Shown one piece after another: positions 37,653 through 48,009 of a DNA stretch of 64,000 nucleotides. Within the stretch, counting starts at the first letter, position 1. Every line of letters begins with the position of its first letter. The DNA is from Olivibacter domesticus (GTDB taxonomy: Bacteria > Bacteroidota > Bacteroidia > Sphingobacteriales > Sphingobacteriaceae): NCBI RefSeq assembly GCF_900109575.1, contig NZ_FOAF01000001.1, positions 1,149,662 to 1,213,661 of the forward strand, read 5' to 3'. The position numbers and the translations under genes were made by a program. A model generated the notes under the pieces. It saw only the letters and a list, made by a program, of their open reading frames with translations. It ran no database searches and was not told where the DNA came from.

Positions 37653-37753
37653 AAAAAAAGTCTTCAACCGGGGAGATTGAAGACTTTTAACTAACCAATT
37701 ATAAACCTAAATTATGATGATACAAAGATAGTGTACATATTACACTTTGACAA
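37653..37753 (-). ncRNA. Repeat unit copy 2: candidate small RNA
   Basis: Same organisation as copy 1: TTG (37751-37753), 20 nt, TATCTTTG (37723-37730), leader, identical stem and loop, terminal T7 at 37653-37659. Repeat similarity runs to about 37801. It sits between the M1 gene (plus) and the end of the GH26 gene (minus), 79 nt after the latter on the same strand. Confidence 0.55.
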
Positions 37754-37831
37754 GTTTTCTTACATTTTTTTTTCTAGTGTGAGATAAGCATGACATTAGG
37801 TGAGTACTACAAGCCCATAATTCCGGAGTGG

Positions 37832-38974
37832 TTAAGGCCTGATGGCCTTATTTAGCAAAATACGTGGTTTTCGCACAAAGTCGTTAAAATTACCCGCAGC
37901 CTTATGGCCTTTGTGCGGGGTGTAGTAATGGTTTGGTTTATCAGCTTCCCAAGCATTTCGCCAAAATAATATCCAGGAAACATTGTAATCTTTTAAGAGC
38001 GGATAAACAATATCTGTAAAATAGGCTGTATCCTTAACGCTTTCCAAGCCCGTTTCACCAATAATTGGAATTTTATGATGAGCTTCTGCATAAGCCGTAA
38101 TAATACGGAGATTTAATCGCATTTCTGCCCGATAACGGTTGATAGCGGTCGAATCAATTCCCGTTAAATAACAATCATAGCCAATTATATCCACATAATC
38201 ATCACCCGGATAACGTTCAAAAAATTCTTCTTTTGACTTTACCGTTGCCGGAGAATAGGCATATAAGAGATTGTGTACATTCTTTTTATATCTAAGGTAG
38301 TCTACCGTCATTCTCCATAATTTCTTGTATTCTTCGAGAGTGCATTGCTTATTACCCCACCAAAACCAGCCGCCTGTATGCTCGTGATACATCCTAAACA
38401 CGACCGGAATAAGCTCATTATTGCTGTCCTTTAAGCTTAAAAAGAAATCAGCAAGCCGGTCGAGCCATGCAAGATAACCTTGATGATGGCGCCCCCCTTC
38501 CAGCACATTCGCCACTACAGTATCCTGCTTACAATCCCAAGCAGAACCTCCCGTAGCGATGTTGTTGCCGTGCCAACTAAGCGTGGCGATTCCCCCTCTA
38601 GCAAATGTTTCTTTTATATATTGCCGCATATCAGAAAAATAGACCGAATCCAAATTACGCTCAGCACCCAGCTCTAGGTTGCCCAATTCCCAACCAATCA
38701 CTGCCGGGTAATCGCCAGCCAAATCTTTAACGTCTGATCTGCCAGGCTCTTTATACCATGAATGGCCATATGCCAAATCATCCTGATGACCAAGCATAAC
38801 GCCCTTTGCTTTCCATTGAAATAAATTATTGTACAACGATATCGTTGCTAGATTTGCCTGTTTATCTATCGGTTTATAAGTTATTTGACTGCCCTCTTGT
38901 AAACCAAAAAAGCAGGTAAAAAGCGTTAAAAAATATAAGTTTCCCATATTGTAAGAGCTGAAAAATTTATTCAA
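37832..38974 (-). CDS. GH26 endo-beta-1,4-mannanase
   Basis: A 380-residue secreted enzyme with a hydrophobic N-terminus (MGNLYFLTLFTCFFGL). Family GH26 hallmarks: MLGHQDDLAYGHSW, GGIATLSWHGNN, then PVVFRMYHEHTGGWFWWG with the acid/base Glu near residue 198, and IPIIGETGLES with the nucleophile Glu near residue 307; VSWILFWRNAW closes the barrel. It cuts internal beta-1,4-mannosyl bonds, releasing mannobiose. It is the last gene of a four-gene operon and overlaps the epimerase by 8 nt. The Cys in the signal region is not a good lipobox, so it is probably soluble in the periplasm. Confidence 0.95.
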   Translation of the reverse strand: MNKFFSSYNMGNLYFLTLFTCFFGLQEGSQITYKPIDKQANLATISLYNNLFQWKAKGVMLGHQDDLAYGHSWYKEPGRSDVKDLAGDYPAVIGWELGNLELGAERNLDSVYFSDMRQYIKETFARGGIATLSWHGNNIATGGSAWDCKQDTVVANVLEGGRHHQGYLAWLDRLADFFLSLKDSNNELIPVVFRMYHEHTGGWFWWGNKQCTLEEYKKLWRMTVDYLRYKKNVHNLLYAYSPATVKSKEEFFERYPGDDYVDIIGYDCYLTGIDSTAINRYRAEMRLNLRIITAYAEAHHKIPIIGETGLESVKDTAYFTDIVYPLLKDYNVSWILFWRNAWEADKPNHYYTPHKGHKAAGNFNDFVRKPRILLNKAIRP

Positions 38975-40130
38975 AAGAGAAGTGGCTGATCATCTCAAAG
39001 CACATGCGCCCATTGTGATAAGGACATTTCCAAAAGCCAGCTTTATCGTCGATCCTGTTGGGTCGCCCGTTGTCATCCACACTCCAAAACCACTCACCCG
39101 CCACATTATCGACTAAATAGCTTTGAATGTACGCCCACAGGTTGCTAGCAAGGTTAAGATACATCTTATCATCAGTAAGCTCATAGCTATACATAAAACC
39201 CACCACCGCTTCTGCTTGCACCCACCAATGCCTATCCATATCGATGCCATCCGGTTTTTTTTCGTAAATCATACTGCCATCCTGTTGAATACCATCTGTG
39301 GCCGCCCTGGCGATGTTAACCGCTAACATGTGAATCTGCCCTTTCAGGGCAGGCTCATTCAATTCCGCTGTCGCTTTAAGCAACAGCCAAGCACTTTCGA
39401 TGTCGTGCCCATAAGAAATGTCTGTCGATTTCACCCCCCACGCCTCGTTAAAAAACAAGTTTAGGTGATAAGAAGCCGGATCAACAATCTTTTCTCGGAA
39501 AATAATAATCAGCTCGCGCAAAGCGCCTTTGAGCCGTTTATCTTTCCATACGCGGTAAAGATTAGTATAAGGTTCCAAAATATGCAAGTGCGTATTCATT
39601 GACTTTTTCTCGTTGGCATCTTTTGCGCTCAGCCGCATATCAGCCAAAGGCTTCCAATCTTGCGTAAAGGCTTCAAAATAACCGCCGTGATGCGTGTCTT
39701 TATGCTTTTCCAGTAAATGAAAAAGATTGATAGCCAATTCAAGGGCCTTTGCATTGGAAGTAGCGAGGTAAAATTCCGTAAGCCCATAGATGGCAAAACC
39801 TTGTGCATAAATCTGCTTTTTCGCGTTTATAACATCACCTTTCGAGTCCAACTCCCAATACAAACCACCATGGGTTTTATCAATAAAGTAATTCATTATA
39901 TAATGAAAGGCCCGCTCTGCAACCTGTAAATAAGTCGGACTGCCAAATGTTCGATAGGCCGCTGAAAAGGTCCATAAAATCCGACAATTCAATACCGCTC
40001 CCTTATTGGCATCCGGATGCAATTGATTTCTCCCATCAATTTGACCATAAAAACCGCCATACTTATGGTCTACCATATGCTCGCTCCAAAAAGCGAGAAT
40101 CCGTTTAGCTTCTTCTTTGAACCCTTCCAT
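38967..40130 (-). CDS. Mannobiose/cellobiose 2-epimerase (AGE family)
   Basis: A 387-residue cytoplasmic enzyme of the N-acylglucosamine 2-epimerase family, all-alpha barrel. Key segments: WSEHMVDHKYGGFYGQIDGRN, GAVLNCRILWTFSAAYR, GGLYWELDSKGD, LHILEPYTNLYR, SYGHDIESAWLL with the catalytic His, and DRHWWVQAEAVVGFMY with a second His. It converts beta-1,4-mannobiose to mannosyl-glucose. It lies 5 nt after the transporter gene and overlaps the mannanase gene by 8 nt, and its neighbours make mannobiose the clear substrate. It supplies the substrate for the GH130 phosphorylase of the same operon. Confidence 0.92.
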   Translation of the reverse strand: MEGFKEEAKRILAFWSEHMVDHKYGGFYGQIDGRNQLHPDANKGAVLNCRILWTFSAAYRTFGSPTYLQVAERAFHYIMNYFIDKTHGGLYWELDSKGDVINAKKQIYAQGFAIYGLTEFYLATSNAKALELAINLFHLLEKHKDTHHGGYFEAFTQDWKPLADMRLSAKDANEKKSMNTHLHILEPYTNLYRVWKDKRLKGALRELIIIFREKIVDPASYHLNLFFNEAWGVKSTDISYGHDIESAWLLLKATAELNEPALKGQIHMLAVNIARAATDGIQQDGSMIYEKKPDGIDMDRHWWVQAEAVVGFMYSYELTDDKMYLNLASNLWAYIQSYLVDNVAGEWFWSVDDNGRPNRIDDKAGFWKCPYHNGRMCFEMISHFSFE

Positions 40131-40135
40131 GCGTT

Positions 40136-41533
40136 TTATTGATTTCGTTTGACTTCTAATTCGGCCGTAATCTGCAGCAGTTTGTCTTTCGTGAGTGGAT
40201 AGCGGTATACAAAAAAAATAGATAGAAAAGCCCCTGCAGCAGGTAGAAAGCTTAAAAACATTTTTATTCCATCGATGGTTTCTGCATTTTGTACCTTATT
40301 CGCTTGAAAGCCAAAATAAGTGAGCAGCCAGCCTGTTAAAGCACTCCCTATGGCCCAACCAATCTTCTGGCTCATCGAAGAAGAACTGAAAATCAATCCT
40401 GTTGCCCGGTGACCCGTTTTCCATTCAGAATAATCAGCGCAGTCGGCATACATCGACCACAACAAAGGGAATACACATCCGGCACAAATACTTATCATAA
40501 TTTGTAAGAAAAAGATAAGGAATAAGTCGCCCCTATCTATCCAAAAAAACAAGATACTCAGCACGGTCGCTATAGCCATAACCAACATATAAGTGTTTTT
40601 TTTTCCTATTCGATTACTTAGCGGAGCCGCAAGTATCACTCCCACTATATTAGATAATTGCCCTAGAGCCAAATACAAGCCGCTTAGTATAAAAGGAATA
40701 TTAAAAACATGAACCGCGCCAAGCTGCTCTTCATTCACGTAATATTTGAAATAATACACAGTGGCACCGTCTCGTATTGAATTAAAAATCAAGGCACAGA
40801 TCCCCGCCCCCAACAAAATCCACCAAGGTCTATTTTTAATTAAATCGCTCAGGTCTTTTTTTAGCGATGATTGATGCTCCCCTACTGGTTTAACACGTTC
40901 TCTGGTCAGTTTAAAACATCCAAAAAAGAGTAGCGCGCTCAGTGAACCAATCACGGCAACGGTAGCCGTCCAAGCATACTGCTGATCAACAAGCAGTTTA
41001 CTATTCTCACTAAAATAATTAACCAACGGAATAAAAAGTAGCAAGGCTAGAAAGCTACCCAAATAGGCGAAAGCCATGCGATAAGTAGATAAAATATTCC
41101 GATCAGCCGGATAAGGGCTCATTACGCCTAGGAGAGATGCATAAGGCACATTAATGGCCGAATATATCATCATCATCAAGGAGTAAGTAACATAAGCATA
41201 AATAAGTTTGCCCTGCAAGTCTAGCGGAGGTGTATAAAAAGTAAATACACCAATGATTGCGATAGGGATAGCTAAAAAAAGCAGATAAGGCCTAAACTTC
41301 CCCCATCGTGTCTGCGTTCTATCTGCCACGACGCCAACAATCGGATCAAAAAAGGAGTCCCATATGCGGGTAATCAGAAACATAGTGCCCACCGCTGCCG
41401 CCTCCAATCCAAAAACATCCGTATAAAAGATCAAGAGATAAGAGCCGAATAATTTCCAAAACATGGAAGATGCAGCATCTCCCAAGCCATAACCAATACA
41501 CTCTTTTAGGTTTATAATTGATTTTCTGTTCAT
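40136..41533 (-). CDS. GPH-type sugar:cation symporter (mannobiose importer)
   Basis: A 465-residue MFS protein of the glycoside-pentoside-hexuronide (MelB-like) family with about 12 membrane helices. Characteristic parts: GYGLGDAASSMFWKLFGSYLL, TRIWDSFFDPIVGVVADRTQTRWGKFRPYLL (conserved Asp residues of the cation site), and WSMYADCADYSEWKTGHRATGLIFS, all family signatures. It lies 3 nt after the GH130 gene and 5 nt before the epimerase gene, so it should carry mannobiose across the inner membrane with Na+ or H+. Confidence 0.93.
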   Translation of the reverse strand: MNRKSIINLKECIGYGLGDAASSMFWKLFGSYLLIFYTDVFGLEAAAVGTMFLITRIWDSFFDPIVGVVADRTQTRWGKFRPYLLFLAIPIAIIGVFTFYTPPLDLQGKLIYAYVTYSLMMMIYSAINVPYASLLGVMSPYPADRNILSTYRMAFAYLGSFLALLLFIPLVNYFSENSKLLVDQQYAWTATVAVIGSLSALLFFGCFKLTRERVKPVGEHQSSLKKDLSDLIKNRPWWILLGAGICALIFNSIRDGATVYYFKYYVNEEQLGAVHVFNIPFILSGLYLALGQLSNIVGVILAAPLSNRIGKKNTYMLVMAIATVLSILFFWIDRGDLFLIFFLQIMISICAGCVFPLLWSMYADCADYSEWKTGHRATGLIFSSSSMSQKIGWAIGSALTGWLLTYFGFQANKVQNAETIDGIKMFLSFLPAAGAFLSIFFVYRYPLTKDKLLQITAELEVKRNQ

Positions 41534-41536
41534 AAT

Positions 41537-42721
41537 TTAGCCATCTTTCAACAGCGATTTATTTCTATCGATAATCGTGTTCAACGTTTCTACAGATGCT
41601 GCCGACCGGTATCCATCCGGTACCGTATTGATACAATAATCCAATAAGCGATCAATCGAACTGGTTGCCACATGCATGCGCGTGTCACTTGAGGCATAAT
41701 AAATATACACGGTTCCATCTGGGTCGGCTATCCATCCATTGGCAAAAAGCACATTAGACACGTCACCAATCCGTTCCTCATCTTGGGGAGCCAATAAATA
41801 TCCGGCAGGTTCTGCGGTTAATTTATAAGGTTCGTTTAAATCGGTTAAATATACATAAAGTACATAACGTAAACCAGCGGCACAGCTCCGAACACCGTGG
41901 GCAAGATGAAGCCATCCCTTATCCGTTTTGAGCGGATGTGGCCCTTCTCCATTCTTAAGCTCTTTAATGGTATGATACTGGCGAGCATTGATAATCATTT
42001 CATTCTTCGCCTCGGCCTGTATCATATCGGGCACTAAGGTCCAACCAATGCCGCCGCCATTACCTGCATCTATAAAGCTATCTTGCGGCCGCGTATATAA
42101 AGCATATTTTCCATCCACAAATTCGGGGTGCAACACCACATTACGTTGCTGACTTTCAGCCTTTAAATCGGGCAAACGCTCCCAGTTTTTAAAATCCTTT
42201 GTACGGGCAATCCCGGTAGATGCAATAGCCGATGAAAGATCGCCCGGCTTTGCTTCGGGATCCTTCCGTTCGGTGCAGAAGATGCCATACACCCAACCGT
42301 CTTCATGCGCTGTAAGTCGCATATCATATACATTTGTATCAGGTGTATCGGTTTCCGGCAAACGAATCGGATATTCCCAGAACCTGAAATTATCTACGCC
42401 ATTCGGGCTTTCGGCAACCGCAAAAAAAGATTTGCGGTCGTTCCCCTCCACGCGTGCCACCAATAAGTATTTATCCTTCCATTTAATCGCTCCTGCATTG
42501 AAAATACCGTTAATACCAAACCTTTCCATAAAATATGGATTCGTTTCGGGCGACAAATCATATCGCCAGTATACCGGTGTATGGGCAGCCGTCAGAATAG
42601 GATATTTATAGCGCTCATAGATTCCATTACCGGGACAAATAAGTTCGTTTTTCCGTGTAATCAGCTTTTCATAGGCTTCCTCAATCTCTTTTATTCGATC
42701 GTCAAATCGCTGGTTCATCAT
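41537..42721 (-). CDS. 4-O-beta-D-mannosyl-D-glucose phosphorylase (GH130)
   Basis: A 394-residue cytosolic five-bladed beta-propeller enzyme of GH130 subfamily 1. Segments: [71 protein letters not shown] with the catalytic Asp, [22 protein letters not shown], and [16 protein letters not shown] for phosphate. It phosphorolyses mannosyl-glucose to mannose-1-phosphate and glucose, closing the pathway opened by mannanase and epimerase. It is the first gene of the operon. Two ATGs lie side by side (42719-42721 and 42716-42718). Confidence 0.95.
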   Translation of the reverse strand: MMNQRFDDRIKEIEEAYEKLITRKNELICPGNGIYERYKYPILTAAHTPVYWRYDLSPETNPYFMERFGINGIFNAGAIKWKDKYLLVARVEGNDRKSFFAVAESPNGVDNFRFWEYPIRLPETDTPDTNVYDMRLTAHEDGWVYGIFCTERKDPEAKPGDLSSAIASTGIARTKDFKNWERLPDLKAESQQRNVVLHPEFVDGKYALYTRPQDSFIDAGNGGGIGWTLVPDMIQAEAKNEMIINARQYHTIKELKNGEGPHPLKTDKGWLHLAHGVRSCAAGLRYVLYVYLTDLNEPYKLTAEPAGYLLAPQDEERIGDVSNVLFANGWIADPDGTVYIYYASSDTRMHVATSSIDRLLDYCINTVPDGYRSAASVETLNTIIDRNKSLLKDG

Positions 42722-42763
42722 AATGCTCTTTAGAAATGTTTTCTTGTTTTGGTTTATCGGTCA

Positions 42764-42795
42764 CAATACTAGCTGATATCCCTAGCTTATTTCAA
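42764..42795 (-). promoter_or_regulatory. Possible promoter of the mannan operon
   Basis: On the minus strand TTG (42793-42795), 21 nt, TAGTATTG (42764-42771, one mismatch to TAnnTTTG), about 43 nt before the GH130 ATG. The 339-nt gap 42722-43060 also holds the divergent SusC promoter and no gene. Confidence 0.35.
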
Positions 42796-43004
42796 TATTA
42801 TTTTTGCAATTTATAATACAATTAAAACCATAGCAACCGAATAGTTGACATATCCATTTTTATGCGCTCACAAAATAAACAGCATTTGAACACACTTAAG
42901 ACCCATTAATTCATAAAGTACGGATTGCCATTAATGAAAAAGGGAATGTTAAATAAGTGTCGGTTCTTGCTAACATTATACATGTAGCGGGGCAAGCAAA
43001 GCAT

Positions 43005-43012
43005 TACATTTG
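43005..43012 (+). promoter_or_regulatory. -7 box of the mannan SusC gene
   Basis: TACATTTG fits TAnnTTTG and lies 49 nt before the ATG at 43061, giving a leader of about 42 nt. No TTG is found at the right distance, as expected if the AraC activator is needed. Confidence 0.4.
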
Positions 43013-43060
43013 CTATCAGAATTATAAGCAATTATCCTTTTATCCTAATCTTAAATCTAA

Positions 43061-46000
43061 ATGAAATCCAAAATTTACAAAAAGAGGGGGCGAGCTTCGC
43101 TATGCTTTGCTTTAAAGTGGACGATGACGTCCCTAGCACTATTCGCAATTGCTCCCGATTCACACGCAGGCAAACGATTAATACTGCCTGGCGAATCCGC
43201 AATAAGCGTACAAAGAACAATTAACGGCAGAGTTACCAACGGCAAGAGTGAACCCCTGCCCGGCGTTAGCGTAAAAGAGTCAGGTTCTACCAGAGGAACC
43301 ACCACCGACAGCAATGGTAGGTACAGCATGCAGGTGGGCGATGCCAATGCTACCTTAATCTTTTCTTATGTCGGCTACCTTAGCCAAAGTGTCAGCATTG
43401 GTAGTCAGGTTACCCTGGATGTCACCTTGGAAGACGCCGTTAACAGCTTGGATGAACTCGTTATCATCGGCTATGGTACCCAAAAGAAGAAGCTAACAAC
43501 CGGTGCTTCTGTACAAGTAAAGGGCGAAGACATACAAAAACTGAGTACCACTAGTGTGATGGGTGCCCTGCAGAGCCAATCGCCCGGGGTTCAGATCACG
43601 CAGGGCTCCGGGATGCCGGGAGAAGGTTTCAAAGTAACCGTACGTGGTTTAGGAACCATCGGTGACTCCTCCCCACTTTACGTTATCGACGGTATTCCCG
43701 GAGGTGATATCAACACGCTCAATCCGTCGGATATCGAGTCGGTCGACATTCTAAAGGATGCCGCCTCCGCAGCAATTTATGGTTCACGAGCAGCCAACGG
43801 CGTTGTACTCGTTACCACCAAGCAGGGTAAAGCCGGAAAATTAGCCCTGAGCTACGACGCTTTTGCAGGCTGGCAGAATCCCTATAAAATACCCTCGCTG
43901 CTGAATGCGCAAGAATATATGACCATTCTGAATGAAATTCGTTTTAATGAAGGACAGGCTCCTTACGATTGGGCGAACCTCATACCTAAGCAATATGAGC
44001 AAATTACAAACGGTACCTGGAATGGCACTAACTGGCTGAAAGAAATTCGAAATGAGAATGCCTTAACCCAGAATCATGCCATTAACCTGAACGGAGGTAA
44101 CGAGCAATCCCGGTTTACCCTGGGCTATTCATTCTCCAACCAAGACGGTATTTTCGGAAAACCAGTTCAGCCAAATTTCACGAGGCATAACTTCCGGATC
44201 AATTCTGAACATATCTTATTAAAGAACGATCGCTTTAATGTGATCACCTTGGGTGAAAACCTCACCTATTCCTACAATAAGAAAACCGGTATTGGTATCG
44301 GTAATATTTACTGGAATGATATTCACAACATGTTAATAGGAAATCCACTGATGCCAGTTTACAACGATGCAGGAGAATATTACGACCAAGCTAGTAAAAC
44401 GGCTGATGGCTGGGTATTAGACGGCGCAACCGCCAACCCTATAGCCGATATGGTATACAGACGCGGCCAGAATATTAGCAATAACCATTCGCTCTTTGCC
44501 AATGCCTCATTGGAGATACAACCGATCGAAAACTTACGCTTTAAAAGTACCTTCGGTTACAAGATGACTGCTTCTTCTTACCGTCAATACACGCCAGTCT
44601 TTACCTTGTCTACAACCAATGCCAACCCACAAGATGATGTGCAACAAAGTCAGGGAAGCGGTAATAGCCTGACCTTCCAGAATACCCTTTCTTACTTATG
44701 GAAACTTGGCGACAAGCATAACTTCGATGCAGTTCTAGGGCAATCCATTGAAAAATGGGGCATGGGTTCAGATTTAAGCGCCACCAATTCAAACTCCATA
44801 TTTCCGGGATCATGGAAAAATGCCTGGATTACCAACACCAAAGGCGTTGCAGAAGGTGTTACAATTTTATCCGGTTCACCTTGGCCTGAAGGTTCCCTGG
44901 CGTCCTTTTTCGGCCGCTTAAACTATAATTACAATGAAACCTATATGGCTACCCTCATTCTACGGGCGGATGGATCATCCAACTTTGCTCCGGGTAACCG
45001 TTGGGGATATTTCCCTTCGGTAGCAGCCGGTTGGGTGGTGAGCAACGAATCATTTATGCAGGGCAGCAAAGACTGGTTAGATTTTTTTAAACTAAGGGCC
45101 AGCTGGGGGCAAAATGGTAATCAAAATATTGCTGGCTGGCAATACCTGGCAACCGTTGCCTTTGACACCCAAAACGGTTATTATTTTGGCAACAATAAAG
45201 GGGCTTTGCAAACTGGTGGCTATCCAAACATCCTACCAAATCCAGACATTACTTGGGAAACGTCTGAACAACTCAATATAGGTTTCGACGCTCGGTTTGC
45301 CAATGGCCGCCTGGGTTGGACCTTCGATTGGTATAAAAAAACCACTAAAGACTGGTTGGTGGCAGCACCAACTTTAGCTATCTACGGCACGAATGCACCA
45401 TTTATTAATGGTGGAGATGTGGAGAATCGCGGTGTTGAACTAGGCTTAACCTGGAACGAAACCATCAACGACTTTCGATATGGCATTAGCTTAAATGGCG
45501 CATACAATAAAAACAAAGTGTTGCGAATAGCCAATGCCGAAGGCATTATCCATGGAGCAGAAAATGTGCTTAGCCAGGGCACAACCGAGATGTATCGTGC
45601 TCAAGTAGACTACCCTATCGGTTACTTCTATGGTTATCAAACCGCCGGTATTTTTCAGAATATCCAGCAAATTGAAGACTACAGAAACCAAGGCTTAGGT
45701 GTGTTGTCAACCGCGCAGCCGGGTGATGTAATTTTCGTCGACAACAATCGCGACGGCGCAATTACAAATGCAGATAAAACCATGATCGGTAATCCGCACC
45801 CCGACTTCACGGGTGGCTTAAATCTTACCGTTGGCTATAAAGGTTTTGACCTTTCTATCACAGCTACTGGAGCCTTTGGCCATCAAATTGCCAAATCGTA
45901 TCGTTCCTTTGCCGATAGCCCCTTGCAAAACTACACCACCGAAGTATTTGAGCGTTGGCATGGAGAAGGCACCTCTAACAGGTACCCCCGTTTAACCATG

Positions 46001-46291
46001 GGCAGTCACACCAATAGCCAGTACATTTCAGATATCTACATAGAAGATGGCGATTATGTAAAAATTCAAAACATCACTTTCGGTTACGACTTAAAGTCGT
46101 GGTTCCCGAAGATGCCTTTTGGCCAAGCCAGACTTTATTTTACAGCGCAAAACCTATACACCTTTACAGGATATTCGGGTATGGATCCAGAGATTGGTTA
46201 CGGCTATGATCAGTCGTGGGTCTCCGGTATCGACCTCGGTTTTTACCCAAGCCCACGAACCTACCTGATTGGTTTAAACCTAAAATTCTAA
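43061..46291 (+). CDS. SusC-like TonB-linked outer-membrane transporter (mannan PUL)
   Basis: A 1076-residue transporter. Signal sequence about 1-37, then the CarboxypepD_reg domain (TINGRVTNGKSEPLPGVSVKE, about 52-130), the linker LDELVIIGYGTQKKKLTTGA typical of SusC, plug (VRGLGTIGDSSPLYVIDGIPGG; SVDILKDAASAAIYGSRAANG), and a large barrel ending RTYLIGLNLKF. It lacks an STN domain, so it is not coupled to an anti-sigma factor. With the SusD partner 10 nt downstream it imports manno-oligosaccharides. It is divergent from the mannan operon at a 339-nt gap. The AraC-type regulator at 48905 is the likely controller. Confidence 0.96.
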   Translation: MKSKIYKKRGRASLCFALKWTMTSLALFAIAPDSHAGKRLILPGESAISVQRTINGRVTNGKSEPLPGVSVKESGSTRGTTTDSNGRYSMQVGDANATLIFSYVGYLSQSVSIGSQVTLDVTLEDAVNSLDELVIIGYGTQKKKLTTGASVQVKGEDIQKLSTTSVMGALQSQSPGVQITQGSGMPGEGFKVTVRGLGTIGDSSPLYVIDGIPGGDINTLNPSDIESVDILKDAASAAIYGSRAANGVVLVTTKQGKAGKLALSYDAFAGWQNPYKIPSLLNAQEYMTILNEIRFNEGQAPYDWANLIPKQYEQITNGTWNGTNWLKEIRNENALTQNHAINLNGGNEQSRFTLGYSFSNQDGIFGKPVQPNFTRHNFRINSEHILLKNDRFNVITLGENLTYSYNKKTGIGIGNIYWNDIHNMLIGNPLMPVYNDAGEYYDQASKTADGWVLDGATANPIADMVYRRGQNISNNHSLFANASLEIQPIENLRFKSTFGYKMTASSYRQYTPVFTLSTTNANPQDDVQQSQGSGNSLTFQNTLSYLWKLGDKHNFDAVLGQSIEKWGMGSDLSATNSNSIFPGSWKNAWITNTKGVAEGVTILSGSPWPEGSLASFFGRLNYNYNETYMATLILRADGSSNFAPGNRWGYFPSVAAGWVVSNESFMQGSKDWLDFFKLRASWGQNGNQNIAGWQYLATVAFDTQNGYYFGNNKGALQTGGYPNILPNPDITWETSEQLNIGFDARFANGRLGWTFDWYKKTTKDWLVAAPTLAIYGTNAPFINGGDVENRGVELGLTWNETINDFRYGISLNGAYNKNKVLRIANAEGIIHGAENVLSQGTTEMYRAQVDYPIGYFYGYQTAGIFQNIQQIEDYRNQGLGVLSTAQPGDVIFVDNNRDGAITNADKTMIGNPHPDFTGGLNLTVGYKGFDLSITATGAFGHQIAKSYRSFADSPLQNYTTEVFERWHGEGTSNRYPRLTMGSHTNSQYISDIYIEDGDYVKIQNITFGYDLKSWFPKMPFGQARLYFTAQNLYTFTGYSGMDPEIGYGYDQSWVSGIDLGFYPSPRTYLIGLNLKF

Positions 46292-46301
46292 CAGAACGAT
46301 C

Positions 46302-47993
46302 ATGAAAAAACTATTATATACAGCAGCCGTAATGCTTTCACTAACAAGCTGCGAGAAATTTTTGGATTCAGAAGATTATACCAAGAAAAATACGGGCAAC
46401 TTTCCGAAAACCGTAGCAGACGCAAATCAAATGATTACCGGCATTTACTCTACCTTAAGTCAGGCGATCTCCAACTCGCAAAACACGTCATTTTATATGG
46501 CAGAATTGGCTTCCGATGACCGCTTTGGCGGCGGTGGGGAGAACGATAAGGATATGCAGGGGTTGGATCATTTAATGAATACCAAACCCAGTCGCTTTGA
46601 AACTTATTGGACCGCCCGTTACCAGGGGATTTATAGAGCAAACACAGCACTTGCCAATTTTGACAATATCGAAGGGTGGGAAAGCGAAGCGCAGAAGAAT
46701 CAACTAAAAGGAGAAGCCTATTTTCTACGGGCCCTATTCTATTTTGAATTATCACAGCTATTTGGTGAAGTTCCGCTCGTAATCAGCGTAGAAGCACAGA
46801 ATCTGCCGAAAGCGCCAGCAGATGAAACGTATGCACAAATCGCATCCGATCTACAGGAGGCTATAAACCTGATGCCCGGTAGCGCTTACAGCAGTACCAG
46901 CGCTGGCCATGCCACCAAATGGGCGGCAGAAGCGTTAATGGCCCGTGTGTTCCTCTTCTATACCGGTTATTATCAAAAAACGTCATTGCCGGTGGCTGGT
47001 GGCGGTGCAATTGAAAAAAACCAAGTGATAAGCTGGTTGGAAGATTGTATCAGTAACAGTGGGCATGATCTGGTGAGCGACTTTCGCAATCTCTGGCCCT
47101 ATACCAATGAATTCACCGCTGCCGATTATGACTATGTAAAAGACAACAACCTCAAATGGGAAGGCGACGGTAATAAGGAGACAGTCTTTGCCGTGAAGTT
47201 TGGTATTTCGGTAGATTGGGGCGACAATTATCAATTGGGCTACTCTAACCAATATGTATTGCATTTTGGCCTTCGTTCTAATAACGGCGGTGAAGCTACC
47301 TTTCCTTTCGGTCCCGGATGGGGTGCAGGCCCCGTAAACACAAGTTTATGGAATGAATGGCGACAAGCCGAACCCACTGATATCCGTCGCACCGGCTCCA
47401 TCCTAAATGTAGAAACAGATGTAGAGAATTATATATACGGTGCCGATGCGCAAATGGAAGAAACCGGTTTCTGGCAGAAAAAATACATTCCTATACGCGC
47501 ATACAAAGATGGCACCCTAATCAATTCGTATGCAGTATTAAAAGACAATGCCATTGATGATATGCAAAGAAGCCATATGCAAGACCTCATACTTATCCGT
47601 TTTGCCGATGTGCTATTAATGCATGCCGAGCTAAAAGAAGATGCCACGAATCTAAATCGCGTGCGTGCACGTGCTCAATTAGCGGCAGTTCCCTATTCAT
47701 TAACCGCGTTAAAAAGAGAACGACGTTGGGAACTGGCTTTCGAGGGGATACGCTATTTCGATTTGATGCGCTGGGGAGATGCTGCCAATGCTTTAGCGGC
47801 GCAAGAAGGTGTTGATATCAAAAACAAAGGGATAGACACCAAAATGCGCGCCTTTGGCGGTGGCTATCGGGCAAGATATGAAGCAACAGGTGGGTTTTGG
47901 CCATTGCCCGAATCCCAAATACAATTGTCGGAAGGTGTAATGACCCAAAATAAAGGTTGGGGCACAGCCGAGGCCGAATTCCCAGGATGGTAA
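46302..47993 (+). CDS. SusD/RagB-like surface glycan-binding lipoprotein
   Basis: A 563-residue protein with a lipobox (VMLSLTSC, Cys at residue 17), the first Bacteroidota SusD segment CEKFLDSEDYTKKNTGNFPK, then TPR-like helices (YRANTALANFDNI; QLKGEAYFLRALFYFELSQLFG) and the C-terminal RERRWELAFEGIRYFDLMRWGD. SusD covers its SusC and binds the sugar chain at the surface. It is 10 nt after SusC in the same operon. Confidence 0.95.
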   Translation: MKKLLYTAAVMLSLTSCEKFLDSEDYTKKNTGNFPKTVADANQMITGIYSTLSQAISNSQNTSFYMAELASDDRFGGGGENDKDMQGLDHLMNTKPSRFETYWTARYQGIYRANTALANFDNIEGWESEAQKNQLKGEAYFLRALFYFELSQLFGEVPLVISVEAQNLPKAPADETYAQIASDLQEAINLMPGSAYSSTSAGHATKWAAEALMARVFLFYTGYYQKTSLPVAGGGAIEKNQVISWLEDCISNSGHDLVSDFRNLWPYTNEFTAADYDYVKDNNLKWEGDGNKETVFAVKFGISVDWGDNYQLGYSNQYVLHFGLRSNNGGEATFPFGPGWGAGPVNTSLWNEWRQAEPTDIRRTGSILNVETDVENYIYGADAQMEETGFWQKKYIPIRAYKDGTLINSYAVLKDNAIDDMQRSHMQDLILIRFADVLLMHAELKEDATNLNRVRARAQLAAVPYSLTALKRERRWELAFEGIRYFDLMRWGDAANALAAQEGVDIKNKGIDTKMRAFGGGYRARYEATGGFWPLPESQIQLSEGVMTQNKGWGTAEAEFPGW

Positions 47994-48009
47994 TCAAAAA
48001 TCTAATATT